In this document: positions 18,831 to 31,800 of the stretch, piece by piece
Numbering within the stretch: position 1 is the first letter of the stretch
Layout of the letters: each line of letters starts with the position of its first letter
Notes under the pieces: generated by a model
The model's input: the letters and a program-made list of their open reading frames with translations, nothing else
The model's database searches: none
Told to the model about the DNA's origin: nothing
Program-made: the position numbers and the translations under genes
Assembly (NCBI RefSeq): GCF_030813715.1
Contig: NZ_JAUSUZ010000001.1
Location: 7,378,001-7,442,000, forward strand
DNA length: 64,000 bases
Reading direction: 5' to 3'
Source of the DNA: Catenuloplanes indicus
GTDB taxonomy: Bacteria > Actinomycetota > Actinomycetes > Mycobacteriales > Micromonosporaceae

Positions 18831-19583
18831 TCAGGAGTCCGTGATGTTGCCGGTGGTGTTGTCCATGGTGACCTCGGTGATGGTCGGCGGGTCCGGGAAC
18901 TGGCTGGTGAAGTCGATCTGGGCGTACGCCTGCGCGGCACCGTCCACGGCCAGCGTGAACTGGCTGACCAGCGTGATGATGTCGGCACAGGACGCGATCA
19001 GCCGGTTCTGGTACGTCGCCAGCTGCTCGACCATCTCCCGGCTCGCCCCGGCGTAGTTGTTGCTCTGCGTACCCGAGTTCCAGTACATGCCCGTACTGAA
19101 GTCGAAGGACTCGTTGTCCTCCATGTTGCTGAACGGGTCATTGTCCTCGCCGATGTAGTCCTTGGACTGGACCGAGAACACCCACAGGTTGTTCTTCACG
19201 TAGTCCTTGTGGGTGTTGTAGGCGGTGACCGCGGTGTTCAGGTCGGAGATGGCGAGCTTGACGTTGTCCACTACGTTGCCGGTGTTGATGGTGAACGGCT
19301 GCACGTAGGGGATCACGTCGGCCAGCGGTTCCTGGTCTTCCTTGGGGGCGCCCGGCTTCTCGACGGTGATCTCGGGCCCGGACTGCCAACGGAGTTCGGG
19401 GTCGTCCGTCCAGGTCGTGCTGACGGTGAGCGTGGGCGGCGCGACATTGGCTGCCGGCGCGTCCAGGCTGCCGACCTCGGGAAGATCCGGCACGGGTGGC
19501 TCCTTCACTTCTTCGTCGTCGTCACTGAGATCGATCGGCGACTGGGGGTGCGGGCCCGAACGGCGATCCGGTACGTCGGCCAC
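18831..19583 (-). CDS. Probable type VII secretion substrate or accessory protein, unknown family
   Basis: The protein has 250 residues. The GTG at 19583 has a weak ribosome site. The N-terminal 95 residues are acidic, proline-rich and probably disordered, without a signal peptide. Residues about 100-225 look helical with one interrupted hairpin: a first helix around NVVDNVKLAISDLNTAV, an Asp/Asn-rich middle, and a second helix around REMVEQLATYQNRLIASCADI. A YAQID sequence (YxxxD) follows the second helix. This layout recalls WXG100 or PE-like ESX substrates, but no WxG turn is clear. It is convergent with eccD and divergent from the giant gene. Export by ESX is inferred from layout and context. 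Confidence 0.7.
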   Translation of the reverse strand: MADVPDRRSGPHPQSPIDLSDDDEEVKEPPVPDLPEVGSLDAPAANVAPPTLTVSTTWTDDPELRWQSGPEITVEKPGAPKEDQEPLADVIPYVQPFTINTGNVVDNVKLAISDLNTAVTAYNTHKDYVKNNLWVFSVQSKDYIGEDNDPFSNMEDNESFDFSTGMYWNSGTQSNNYAGASREMVEQLATYQNRLIASCADIITLVSQFTLAVDGAAQAYAQIDFTSQFPDPPTITEVTMDNTTGNITDS

Positions 19584-19823
19584 GGCGGTGATCCCCGGCT
19601 CGGTGGCCGTCGGTTCGCGTCCCGGCAGTTGTCCGCAGCCTCACTGTGGAGCGGTTTCCCCGGGCCGGGCAACGTCCCTTTTCCGGGTACCCGGCCGTGG
19701 GTAAACGTGGGCCTGTCACGGGCCGACGCGCGCCCACTATCGTTGCGGTGCTCGGTCCGCTGCCATGGGGGCCGGCGCCGTGCGGCCCGGTCCTCCCGCG
19801 CGGAAGGCCCGGGAGGTAGGCAC

Positions 19824-22800
19824 GTGGCAGACGACGAGGGCGCAGTTCGTCCGGATCCGGCCAATATCGAGCTGCTGGCCGACCAGTGGCGCCTGTTCGG
19901 CGACCAGATGGGGATGTTGACGAACACCGTCAACCGGTTGATCGGTGCGGACTTCCCCTCGCAGGAGGAGTTCAACCAGCACACCCCGGTCGGTGAAGAG
20001 CAGTACCAGTACGACTGGCGGAACGAGATCCCGGTCCACCCGTTCGTCGGCGTCACGTGGACCGGCGACGCGTTCAAGCAGGCCGACCGGACCGGCGAGA
20101 TCATCATCGTACGGATCATGCGGATCCGGCAGGCCTGCATGGAGATGGCGGCCTCGCTCGACGAGGTGGCCGCGGAGATCCGTGCCGCGCTCAAGAAGCA
20201 GGAGGGCCAGGAGCTCCTCCAGCTGATCATGGACATCCTGATGGGTGTCGGCATGGCCCTGATGTTGATCATGCTGCCGCTGATGGCGGTCACGCTGCCG
20301 GCCCGGCTCGCCATGCTCTTCGCCGGTCTCGGCCGCGTGCTCAGCGTGGTCGGCGAGCTGATCGCCAACATCCTCAGCAAGATCCCGTTCATCTCGCAGA
20401 ATGTGGCGCAGTACATCGGCGTCTTCGTCAACGGCGCGTTCTGGGCCGCCGCCGTCGACCTCTCGATCCAGGCCGCGGTCGGTCAGACGCACGGCATGCC
20501 GTTCCAGCCGGACCCGGTCGGCACGACGTTCAACATCCTGCTCGGCGGCGCGCTGGAGCTGGCCTTCTTCAAGATCTTCAAGCCGACCGGCGGGCTCGGC
20601 GGCGGTAGGATCACGTCCACCTTCGACAACGGGGCCCTCGGGCCGGACAAGATCGCCAACAACGCCACCGACATCAATAACATGATCTACAACGCCGGTA
20701 ACCTGCCCGGCGGCGCCAACCTGAGCAGGGCCGGAACCTTCGAGGCACCCCCGGCCGGCAGCGGCGCGCCGACCGCGGTGCCGAACGGCGGTAACCCGAT
20801 CACCGGGGTGAGCAGGGTCGACCTGAACGGGGTCAGCACCCGGCCGGGCGTGGACATCACGCAGCCGCCGCCCAGGATGAGCGGCGAGATCACCGCCTCG
20901 TCGACGGACGGCGCGATCATCCCGGCGGGTACGAGCAGTGCGCCGCCGCCCACCCGCCGGCCGTCGGTGGACACGGTCCGTACCGGCAACTCCACGTCGG
21001 CCGACGTCCCGCTGAGCCAGCGGCCGCCGACCGCACCGTCGCGGGTCGAGCTCGGCAACACCAACCTCACGCCGAGCAACCTGGACCCGCAGCCCACGAT
21101 CACGGCGAAGGGGCCGGACCAGGCGGCACCGCCGAAGCTCGGCGGTCAGGGCTTCGATGCCGCGCCCACGCCCCGGCCGCCGACGGTCGAGGCCTCCAAC
21201 GCGGCCAACAGCAACAACTCCACCGTGCCGAACAACATCGGCTCCGCCGGCGGGCCGCCGTCCCGGGTCGAGGCCGGCGACATCCCGCAGCGCCAGCCGC
21301 AGCTCGGGGACACCGTTGTCGGAGGCAACGGCCAGCTGCCGCCGAAGCGCACGCCGCTGCCGCCCGGTGACCAGTTCACCGGCGAGATGGCCGGGGCTGG
21401 GCCACTGCCGGGACGCCCGTCGGTCGAGACGCCCGGCGACCTGGTCTCCCGCCCGCCGAGCAGCGCGAGCAGCCCGGTCGACACGCCCGGCCTGCACCCG
21501 TCGGCGAACTCGCCGGGAAACACCGCAAAGGTGCCGGGCTCCGGCAGCCTGCCGGAGATGTCCGCCGTACCGCCGACCAAGCAGGTCGGGAACCCGGGCG
21601 GTGCGGTCAACAACCCGGCCGACGTGATCGGCTCGACGTCCCCCGCGCCGGAGGCGACCCGCGGGCGCCCGGCCGGGGTACCGGACTCCCTGGCCCCGTC
21701 CCGGTCCGCGTCTCCGGACGCCGTCCGCTCGCCGGAGTCGTTCCGCTCCCTCCCGGAGCCGCCGCGCCAGGCTGCGGCGGCCGGCAGCGAGTCGTTCCGC
21801 CAGCCGGACGCGTTCCGCAACCCGCCGCCGGAGTCGGCACGCACGGGCACGGCCGGCGGTGCCGAGTCGTTCCGGCAGCCGGACGCGTTCCGCAACCCGC
21901 CGGCGGAGTCCTCGCGTCCGGGCTCGATCGGTGGCGACTCGCTCAGCTCGCTTCCGCCGGGCCGTAAGGCCCCGGCCGCCGCCGACCCGAGCGTGGCCGA
22001 GGCCGGTTCGCTGCAGCGCAAGCCGTCGGTCGACGGGATCGAGGCGACGCGGGCGGGTGCGGACACGTCCGCCGTGTCCAGCCCGCCGATGGCGCCGGTC
22101 GAGCGGCTCCCCGCGTCGCCGGGCACCGGTGACGGCACGCCGATCCAGCGCGCGCCCGCACCGCCCGCCCGCCCGACCACGTCCTCGCCCACTCCGGACT
22201 CGATGCGCTCGATGCCGGGCCTCGACGGCTCGCCGACCCGCGACGTGAGCCCGCCGGTGAGCCGGCCCGGCGGCGGGCCCGACGACGTCACCCCGGCCTC
22301 GGGCCGTACCCCGGAGACGGAGCTCTCGGAGACCCCGTCGATCGCGCGGTCGGCCCGGTCCGGCCGGGACGACGCGATCGACCTGATGGAGGTCAACCGC
22401 CGCCTGGAGGCGTCCACCCTGGATTCCGCGGCCGGTGGCCGGGGCTCCGACGCGCTGCCACCGTCCCGGCCGGAGACGCCGGCTACGTCGGCGACCACGC
22501 GGCCGGACACGCCGACCGCCTCGCGGCCGGGGACGGCGAGCGGCGACACGTCCGCGACCACGCGGCCCCGCGTCACCGGCGGCACGGTGGAAGAGGTCGC
22601 GGCGAGCGCCCGCGCCGTCGCCGGCGGCGAGCCGGCACCGACGCCGAAGCCGGCCCGGAGCATCAGCGGGAACACGCCCGAGGAGATCGCGCAGAGCGCC
22701 CGGAGTTTCGTCCGCGACGAGCACGTCGCCACCGGCACGGAGAAGGGGTCCTGGCGGCTCAGCGAGGGCGGCCTGCGCCGCGTCGAGGCCGACGTGGTTC

Positions 22801-25800
22801 GCGACGCCCAGCTGGCCCCCGCCCGCCCCGCGGACGGCATCACCGACCCGATGCGCAACATCGAGGCGAACGTCGGCCGCCAGCTCCGCGCCGAGGCGAA
22901 CTTCGAGCGCACCCACTTCCTCACCGGCCGGCACGCGGACCGGGCCGTCGACGCCTATCTGCGGGACAACCCCGGGCTGGAGAACTCCCGGTCCGCGATC
23001 CGGGCCACCGTCGTGGAGGACCTGCGCGTCTCCGTCCGCAACGCCGGGCCGGATGCCGACTCGAAGCACCTCGAGACGATCCGGCGGCAGTGGGAGAGCT
23101 CGCTGCCCACCCGGATCAGCGAACTCGGCGACCTGGCCAAGAGCAGCGGCAGATTCGACTCCCTCGCGGCCCGCGCGGGCGGTGACGGGCCGCCGAGCAA
23201 CAGCGAGATCGTTCGCAGCTCCTACGAGGACGGCGTCCGCACCGACCTGGCCGACTGGCGCCGCTCGGCCGGCGGCGAGTCCCCGATGAGCCGTGGCGAG
23301 CTGTCCCAGCGGCTGGACGCGCGTGCCGCCGCCGCCGAGCGCGACCTGCGCGGCGCCGCGGCCACCGACCGGGCCGTGGCGACGGAGACCGCCTGGGCCC
23401 GGGAGCAGACGGTCACCGGCCCCAACGGGGAGCAGATCTCGCAGACCGCGATGTCGCGTGCCGTGGGCGACCACGCCGACGCGGTCCGGGCCGCCCACGT
23501 GGCGTCCCGCGGTGACGAGGGTGCGTTCAGCACCAGGGTGAACGAGCTGCAGGGCCGCTTCGAAGCCCGCGCCCGGCAGGAGCACGCCGTCGAGACGCGG
23601 TTCCGGCAGGACGTCGAGCCGCAGCTGCGGCAGGACCTGGACGCGCTGGCCGCGGACGGCGCCTCGCCGGGCCGGGTCGCGCGGATCCACGGCGAGGAGT
23701 TCAACGCCTTCCGGGCCGCGTCCGGCCGAACCGGCGACGACGGCACCCCGATCGCCTCGACGGCGAGCCGGGCCGACCGCGGCGAGGGCACCGGCAGCTA
23801 CGGACGCGAGCTGGACGGCTACCTCCGGACCGAGGTCGACGGCCGGGTGCGCAGCGGCGCGGACGTGCCCGACTCGGTCCGCGGGGCCGAGCACGGCACG
23901 CTGCGCGACACCGCGGCCCGCCTGCACGAGGGAGCGTGGCTGGAGGCGGGACCGTATGCGCGCACCGCCGACGTGCACGCGACGACCACCCAGAGGCTCG
24001 CCGCCGCGGACGGCGGCCGGGCCGCGGCCGCGCTGGAGAAGGCCGGCGCCATCAACGGCGTCACCCGCCGGGCACAGGCCGCGGACCAGCACCACTTCGC
24101 GTCGAGCCCGAACGAGCTGAAGCTCACCAACCGTGAGACGACCGACATCCGTACCGGGACGGCGAACCGGCTGGACAAGGACTTCGCCGAGATCTGGGGC
24201 AAGGACCCCAGCCAGATCAACCGGCCGGCGGAGACGACCGGCGGCAAGCACCACCAGTGGCAGCAGAAGCTGGACGCGGCCGAGGCCGCGTTCGCGGAGG
24301 GCGCGTACCTCGCCCGCCACAACCGGCTCGGCGGCGACCTCGGTGACATCCGGGTGCGGACGGCCGACGCGGACGTCCCCCGGCCGCAGAAGGCGCCGCG
24401 CGACCCGCAGGAGGTCGCGGCCCGGCTGGAGGCCGCGAAGAACGACATCCGGGCGGACGCGCGCAACCGTGCCCGGTTCGAGCAGGAGCTGCGGCTGCGC
24501 GGCAACGACTCGGACACCGCGTTCGGGCGGGCCTACCGCGAGTGGGCGGACGCGAACCCGGAGCTGGCCGCGCGGCTGCGCCCGGAGGACATGGCGTCGA
24601 TCCGCGGCGACTGGGACGCGCACGTCCAGACGCTGCGCGGGGACATGTGGGGCCGTCGCGGCCAGGGCGTGATGAACCCGGCCGAGGCCGGCACGGTGTT
24701 CAACCGGGCGGCCGGCGAGTTCAAGTCGCGGTTCACCCAGGCCGCCGCGAACCCGCGGCCGGCCGAGCCGGACACTCCGATGCCGAGGGACTGGCCCGGC
24801 GACGAGGCCTCCTGGCGCGCGCTGCAGCGGATCCCCGACCCGACCGCGCGCGACGCGGCCGCGAAGGTGTTCCGGGACGCCTCGGCGCACTACACCGGCG
24901 AGCGCGGGCCGGACAAGCGGGTGCTCGGCAAGGAATACTTCGACCAGGCCGGCGTGGAGTTCTTCCGTACCGTCCGGACGGTCAACGAGACGCCGCAGGT
25001 GTCCACCCCGGCGCCGGCCGCGGCCGGCAAGGGCAGCGGCAAGGGCGCCGACGCCGCGAAGCCGAAGACGGTCAAGGACCTGCTGGCCGAGGCACAGGGC
25101 CGGCTGCACGACGATCTGTCGCTCTCCCAGGTCGCCGACCACTCGTTCCACCGGGCGTTCGACGCGGCGATGTCGCCGCAGCAGAACAAGCTGGTCAAGC
25201 GCTCACTGGCGCACCAGGCAGAGATGCCGAAGCTCGACCCGGCCCAGCTCGCCCGGGTGGAGAAGGCGTGGCACGGCTCGCTCCGGCAGCTGCGGGCCGA
25301 GCTGTGGGACTCGGCCGGCGCCGGCACGTTCGCCCGGCGGCACATCGACCCGCAGCCGCAGGGACGGGCCTGGAGCAAACAGCTCGACGCGCTCGCCGAC
25401 GGCATGCACCTCCGGATCAAGGCGGAGCCGCAGTTCAGCAAGCTGCCCGCGGCCGCGGCCGACGAGTTCGTCAAGATCATGGGTACCCGGACCGACCCGG
25501 TCCACTCGTCACTGTCGCCCGGTGCCTACGACGGACTCGCCGACCGGTTCCGCAGCGAGTGGGTCAGCGCCCACCGCGAGACGATCGGCAGCCGCGACTT
25601 CGAGAACCAGGCATGGCTGGCACAGGAGCGGGTACAGGGCGACGGCTTCGGCACGCGCCTCGACGCGCTCGGTGAGCAGGCGGCACCGGCCGTCCCGGCG
25701 AGCACCGCGATCAAGCCGGGTACGGCCGGTCACCTCGTGCCGGGCGACCCGACCCGGTTCGGCCGCCCGGACGTGGCCCCGGAGGACTTCCCCGGGCTGA

Positions 25801-28800
25801 CGCACTCCGACCCGGGCGCGCTGCCCGGGCAGCGCACGGGCACGGCCCACCCGCTGCCGGACCCGAAGGCGATGACGCCGGCGGAGGTCAGCGCGCTCGA
25901 CGCCAAAGTGCAGGCAATCGGCCAGAAGCTGCAGCCGCAGATCTCGACGGCCCGCAACGCCGAGGGCCTCCGCGGCGATCCGGGCCGCAACTTCGACGAC
26001 GTGATCGAGTCCAGCCGGACCACGGCGCGGGCCGCGGACGCGCAGGGCGACTCACGGTTCAAGTTCGTGCACGACCTGCCCGAGTCCGAGCGCCCGGCCT
26101 GGCGCGGCCGGTACGAGCGGGAGCACAACCAGGCGTTCGAGGACACGTTCGGGCCGCTGGTACGGGACGGCGCGATGGTGGACACCCCGGCCTGGAACCG
26201 GGCGGTCGAGACCTGGCAACAGCTGTCGGCGGACCTGCAGGCGAAGCTGAAGCTCGACGTGTTCCAGCACCTCGAGATCGCCCGGCACCGGCCCATGGTG
26301 CAGCGGGCGGTGGACGAGGCCCGGGCAAACGGCGTCGCCGACGGTGACATCGCGCTCGGCGTGCGCGCGTTCACCCACGACGTGCAGATGTCCGCGGACA
26401 CGCTGATCGGCCGGCACTCCGGCGACCAGGCGTTCGCCCCGGCGAACCGCGGCGCCTGGAACGACATGGACACGGCGCTCAGCACCCGGCTGCGCGACTA
26501 CATGCAGCGGGCCCCCGAGCTGTCCGCTCGCGTGCGCACGCTGCTCGACTCGCGGGTCGACGGGCAGCTGAGCGCGTGGAACACCAAGCTCGGCACGGAC
26601 GCACTGCCGTCCGGCCGGGTGGCCAAGCAGGCCGGTGACGTGCGCGCCTCGATCGCCGACGACGTGCGTACCCGCGTCGTCGAGTCGATGCTGTGGCAGC
26701 GCGAGGGGATCGGCTCGGCCAACGGCACGCGGTCGGTCGGCGACGACATGGACTCCATGGTCGGCCAGGCCGTGGCCGACCGGCTGCGGCCGTACGGCGA
26801 CGCCTACAACGGCCCGGCCGCCCGCCGCCAGCTGGACTTCATGCAGCACCGAGCCGACCGGGTCAGCGCGCTCCTGGACGACCTGGCCGAGACCGTGCGC
26901 CAGCCCGGTGTCCGCCTCGACTCCGCGGGCGTCACCCGGCTGGCGACCGAGATCCACGGCCGGATGGCCGACGTCGACGCGGCGCTGCGGCCCGGCCTGG
27001 AGCAGAGCCGGTATTCGCCGGACGCGGTCCGGTCGGCCACCGAGCGGGTCGACGCCGAGGCGCGAGCGATTGTGGAGGAGATGCCGTCCCGGGTCCGGTA
27101 CGAGGAGCGGCTGACGGAGCTGCAGCGGACCGCCGACTTCGCCTACGGCGAGCTGCTCGGCGCGGACGGCCCGCGGGCCAACCGCGCGCTCGCCCAGGTG
27201 CACGGCGGGGAGTTCTTCACCGGGGTCGACGACGTGCTCGGCATGCAGTCCGCCGGCCTGCGCGCCCCGCTGCCCGACCGCACCATCGCCGACCTCGCCG
27301 ACACGGTCCGCGCGCCGGACCGCAGCAACCCGCACTTCCTCCAGGAGTCGGCCGGTGACCTGGTGCCGGTCGGCACGTCCCCGCTCGGCCGGGACGCCCC
27401 GCACCTGACGCCGGAGGACTTCCCCGGTCTGGCGCGTCCCGAGGCGGACCCGACGACCGGCCCCGGCACCGGCACGGCCCAGCCGCTGCCGGACCCGGAC
27501 GTGTCCGCGCCGGACGTGGCCCGGACGGCGGAGTTCCAGGCGAAGGTGGTGCAGATCGGCGAGGCGTTCCAGGGGCGGATCGCCACCGCCAAGAACCTCG
27601 AGACGCTGCGGGCGAAGCCGGGCGAGGTCTTCGACGAGGTGCTGAGCACCGGCCGTACCCAGGCCGAATCGGCTTTCGGCAGGAACGACGCGCCGGCCGA
27701 TACGGCCGCGCCGAAGTCGGCGCAGGACCGGCTCGACGAGCTGTTCAGCGAGCCGAAGGACCGGGCACCGGCCGCGGAGGGGCCGCGCTTCAAGTTCCTG
27801 CACGACCTGCCGCAGTCGGAGCAGGCCGCGTGGCGCAACCGGTTCACCGAGGAGTACAACACCGCGTTCGAGGACACGTTCGCGCACGTGCTGCGCGACG
27901 GCGCGGCCCCGGACTCGATGACGTTCAGGAGCGCGGTCGACGACTGGGCCCGGGTCTCCGCCGACCTGAAGACGCAGCTGAAGCTGGACGCGTTCCACCG
28001 CAACGAGATCGGCCGGCACCGGAACGCGGTCGACCAGGCGGTCCGGGACGCCCGTGGGAACGGCATCAGCGACGCCGACATCGCGCTCGGCGTGCGTGCG
28101 TTCACCCGCGATGTGCAGATGACCGCGGACTCCGTGGTCGCCGGCCGGTTCCCCGGCCGGGACGGGTTCGGCCGGGGCGATGCGTTCGACCCGGCGCACC
28201 GCGGCGCATGGGACGCCGCGGACACCGGGTTGCAGGGCCGGCTGCGGGAGTACCTGCAGAAGGCACCCGATCTGGCCGCCGAGATGCGCGGCCGGGTCGA
28301 CCGCGGCATGAGCGATCAGCTCGGCCGGTGGAACGACAAGCTCGGCGACGCGGCGATGACCCCGGCCCAGGTCGCGCGCCAGCACGTGGAGATGCGGACG
28401 TCGATCGCGGACCGGGTGGACACCCGGATCGTCGAGTCGGTTCTGCAACGGCGCCAGTCGCTCGGCACCGGCGACGGCATGCGATCGGTCCGGCAGGACC
28501 TCGACGTGTCCGTCGACCGGATCGTGACCGAGCGGCTGCGGCAGTTCGGCGAGGCCTACAACGGCACGTCGCCGCGCCGTCAGCTCGACGTCGAGGAGCA
28601 CCGGGACACGCTGATCGGTGCACTGCAGGACGACCTGCTCGCGACGGTCCGGCAGCCCGGCGTGCGGCTCGGCCCGGCGGACGTCTCCCAGCTCGGCGCC
28701 GAGATCCGCGGCCGGCTGTCCGACCTCAACGAGGCGTCCCGGCCCGGCCTGCAGCGTGACGGCTGGTCGGCGGAGTCGGTGCAGACGGTCAAGGACCGGC

Positions 28801-31800
28801 TCACCGCCGAGGCAGCGGCGATCAAGAACGAGATGCCCGCGCGGGTACGGTTCCAGGAGCGCCTGGCCGAGTCGGCTCGGACGGCCGACGACTGGTACGG
28901 CAGCATGCTCGGCCCGGACGGACCGCGTACGAACCGTACCCTCGCCCAGGTAGCCGGCAAGGACTGGTTCACCAACTTCGACGAGTTCTTCGGCGGTCAG
29001 CACGCCGGGCTGCGCGGGCCGTTGCCGGACCGCACGATCGCCGCACTCGCCGACGGCGTGCGCGCCCCCGACCTGGATGCCGTGTTCGTCCGGCAGAGCC
29101 TCGACGACCTGGTCCCGGTCGGCACGGCCCGGCTCGGCAAGGACGCGCCGCATCTGGTGCCGGACGACTTCCCCGGCTTGCCGAAGCCGGCCCGGCCCGA
29201 ACCGGCCGCGACCACCGCGGCCGAGCCCGGCAAGCCGAAGGGCACCGCCTACCCGATGCCGCGGCAGCGGCTCGACACGCCCGAGCGGATCGTCGAGTTC
29301 GGTGATCGCACGGACGGGCTCGACGCGTCGTTCCGGTCCCGGATCGAGACGGCGAAGGTGATCGAGGCCCGCCGGGGCGACGCGGACAGCGAGTTCGACA
29401 GCGTGCTCAACGACGGCCGCGCCCAGTCGCCCGACTTCTCCGGCGCGCGCGGGACGAGCAACGGCCGGACCGGGTTCGACGCGCTCTTGGGCGGTGAGCA
29501 GTCGCGGTTCCGGTTCCTGCGCGACCTGCCGTCCGCGGAACAGACCGCGTGGCGCAGCCGGTTCTCCGAGCGGTACCACGAGAAGTTCGAGGAGTCGTTC
29601 GGCCCGGTGCTCCGCCAGGACGCCAAGGTCGGCTCGGTGGTCTGGCGGAACGCGGAGGCCAACTGGAACAGGTCACTGTCCGAGCTGCGCGCCGAGCTGC
29701 GCTACGACGCGTTCCACCGCAACGAGATCGGCCGGTACCGTCCTGCCGTCGTGCGTGAGGTGCACCTGGCCAAGCAGCGCGGCCTCAGCGACGCCGACAT
29801 CGAGCTCGGCGTGCGCGCGTTCACCCGGGACGTGCAGATCACCGGCAACGAGGTGGTCGGCACCCACCGCGGTGACGCGTTCAGCCCGGCTAACCGGTCC
29901 AGCTGGGACGCCGCGGACGCCGGCCTGCGACAGCGGCTCAGCGAGTACCTGAAGGCCGCACCGGACCTCTCCCAGAACCTGAACACCACGGTTCGCCGGC
30001 AGACCAACGTCGAGACGAGCCGGTGGAGCCAGAAGGCCGGCGAGAGCGTGCTGCCCGGCGACCGGGCCATCGACATGGCCCGCGACCTGCGGGCATCGAT
30101 GACCGGCGACCTCAACACCCGCCTGGTCGAGTCGATGCTGCACCACCGGGGCCGGCTGGGCACGGCGGACGGTCTGCGCGCGGCCCGCGCCGACCTGGGC
30201 GCCGACGCGAGCCGGCTGGTGTCCGAGCGGCTCAAGGTGGCCGGTGACGCGTACAACGGACCGGCCCCGCGCCGGCAGCTCGACCTGGAGCGGCACCGTG
30301 ACAACCTGGTCGAGAGCCTGATCGACGATCTCGTGCTGACGTCCCGGCAGGCCGGCGTGAAGGTCGAGCCGGCGGGTATCTCGCGGATGGCCGCGGAGAT
30401 CCACGACCGGATCTCCGGGCTGCACGACGACCTGCGGCCCGGCCTGAGCCGCGACGGTTACTCCCCGGAGTCGGTGCAGGCCGCGACGGATCGGCTGAAC
30501 GCCGAGGTGCTCACGATCCGCCGGGAGATGCCGACCCGGGTCCGGATGGAGGAGCTGCTCGACGACTCGCTGTCGCAGGCCGGCCGCCACCTCAGCGACC
30601 TGCTCGGCCGGGGCGGGCCGATCGGCAACCGCACGCTCACCGAGGTGTACGGCGCGGAGTGGTTCAGGAACTGGGACGCGGTCTACGGCGGGAAGAACGC
30701 GCGGCTGAGCGCGCCGCTGCCGGATCGCACCGCCGACGACTTCGCCGGCCGGCTGCACGACAGCGTGGTCGACGCGCGCATGCGGTTCCGCGGTGCGCCG
30801 GAGACGATCTCCCGCGCCGACGTGCGCGCCGCGCTGGAGTCCCGGCTGACCGGGCTGAGCCCGTCGGACGGCCCCTCGGCCCAGGCGGTACGCAAGGCGG
30901 TGCTGGACGACTTCGACGCGCGCTTCCCGGAGGGCGCGGACATCCGTACCGCCGAACGCGCGGTCTGGGACCTCACCCACGGCGACGTCGAGCTGCGCGG
31001 CATGTTCGACGCGGCCACCCACCGCGAGACGTTCTCGGCCACGCTGCAGCGCCGGGTCGACGCGCAACTCGACGACCTGATGGCGGACCGGACCTGGACG
31101 GACGGCACCCGGGCCGCCGCGGACTCCTGGCGGTCCGACTTCCAGGCCATGGTGCGCCGGCAGTTCGACGCCGAGTTCCCGGCGGTCGGCCGCTTCGACG
31201 CCGGCACCGCGGACCGGTGGGTGGCCTCGCTGCGCGATATCGCCGACTCCTGGTACACGGTGAAGCTGACCGGCCGGCGGGCCGGTGAGGTGATCGACGG
31301 CACGGTCGCCGACCCCGCGGTCGCCGCGCACGTCAAGAGCCGGCTGAACGACGCGCTGTCCGCCCGGCTCTCTTTCGGCGAGGCGCGCGACCTGCCCAGG
31401 CTCGGCCGCCCGGACCAGGACGGCCGGGTGATGACCGAGCTGTTCGACGACCTCGACATCTCGGTGGGCGCGTGGCTGCGCAGCGCCCCGAACCGCGGCG
31501 CAGCCGCCCCGGACGCGGCCGCCACGCTGACCCGCGCCCTGCGCGAGGACGTGTCCGTCCCGACGCCACGCAAGCCCGCCGTCGACGCGGAGGTGGCCGC
31601 CTGGGAAGCGCGCTGGCAGCGCGAGGCCGCGCCGATCCTGGAGGGCCGGGGCACCTCCAAGCCGGTGCAGGAGACGTCCAAGCTGGTACACGACGCGGTG
31701 ATGGCCGACCTGAGGGGCCGGCTGAACGGTGGCGGGCGATTCGACCGCGAGGCCTGGGAGGCGTCGTTCAAGCGCGGCCTCGACGTGCTGGACAGGCAGG

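Noticed and set aside
19702-19729. Possible WhiG/FliA-type promoter (TAAA, 16 bases, GCCGACGC) before the giant gene
   Set aside because: The spacer is one base too long and the second box lacks the GATAA end; too weak to report as a feature.
19737-25151. An 1804-residue open frame on the minus strand
   Set aside because: It is antisense to the giant gene and Arg/Gly/Val-rich with no domain. Codon structure supports the plus strand. It is a GC-driven shadow frame.
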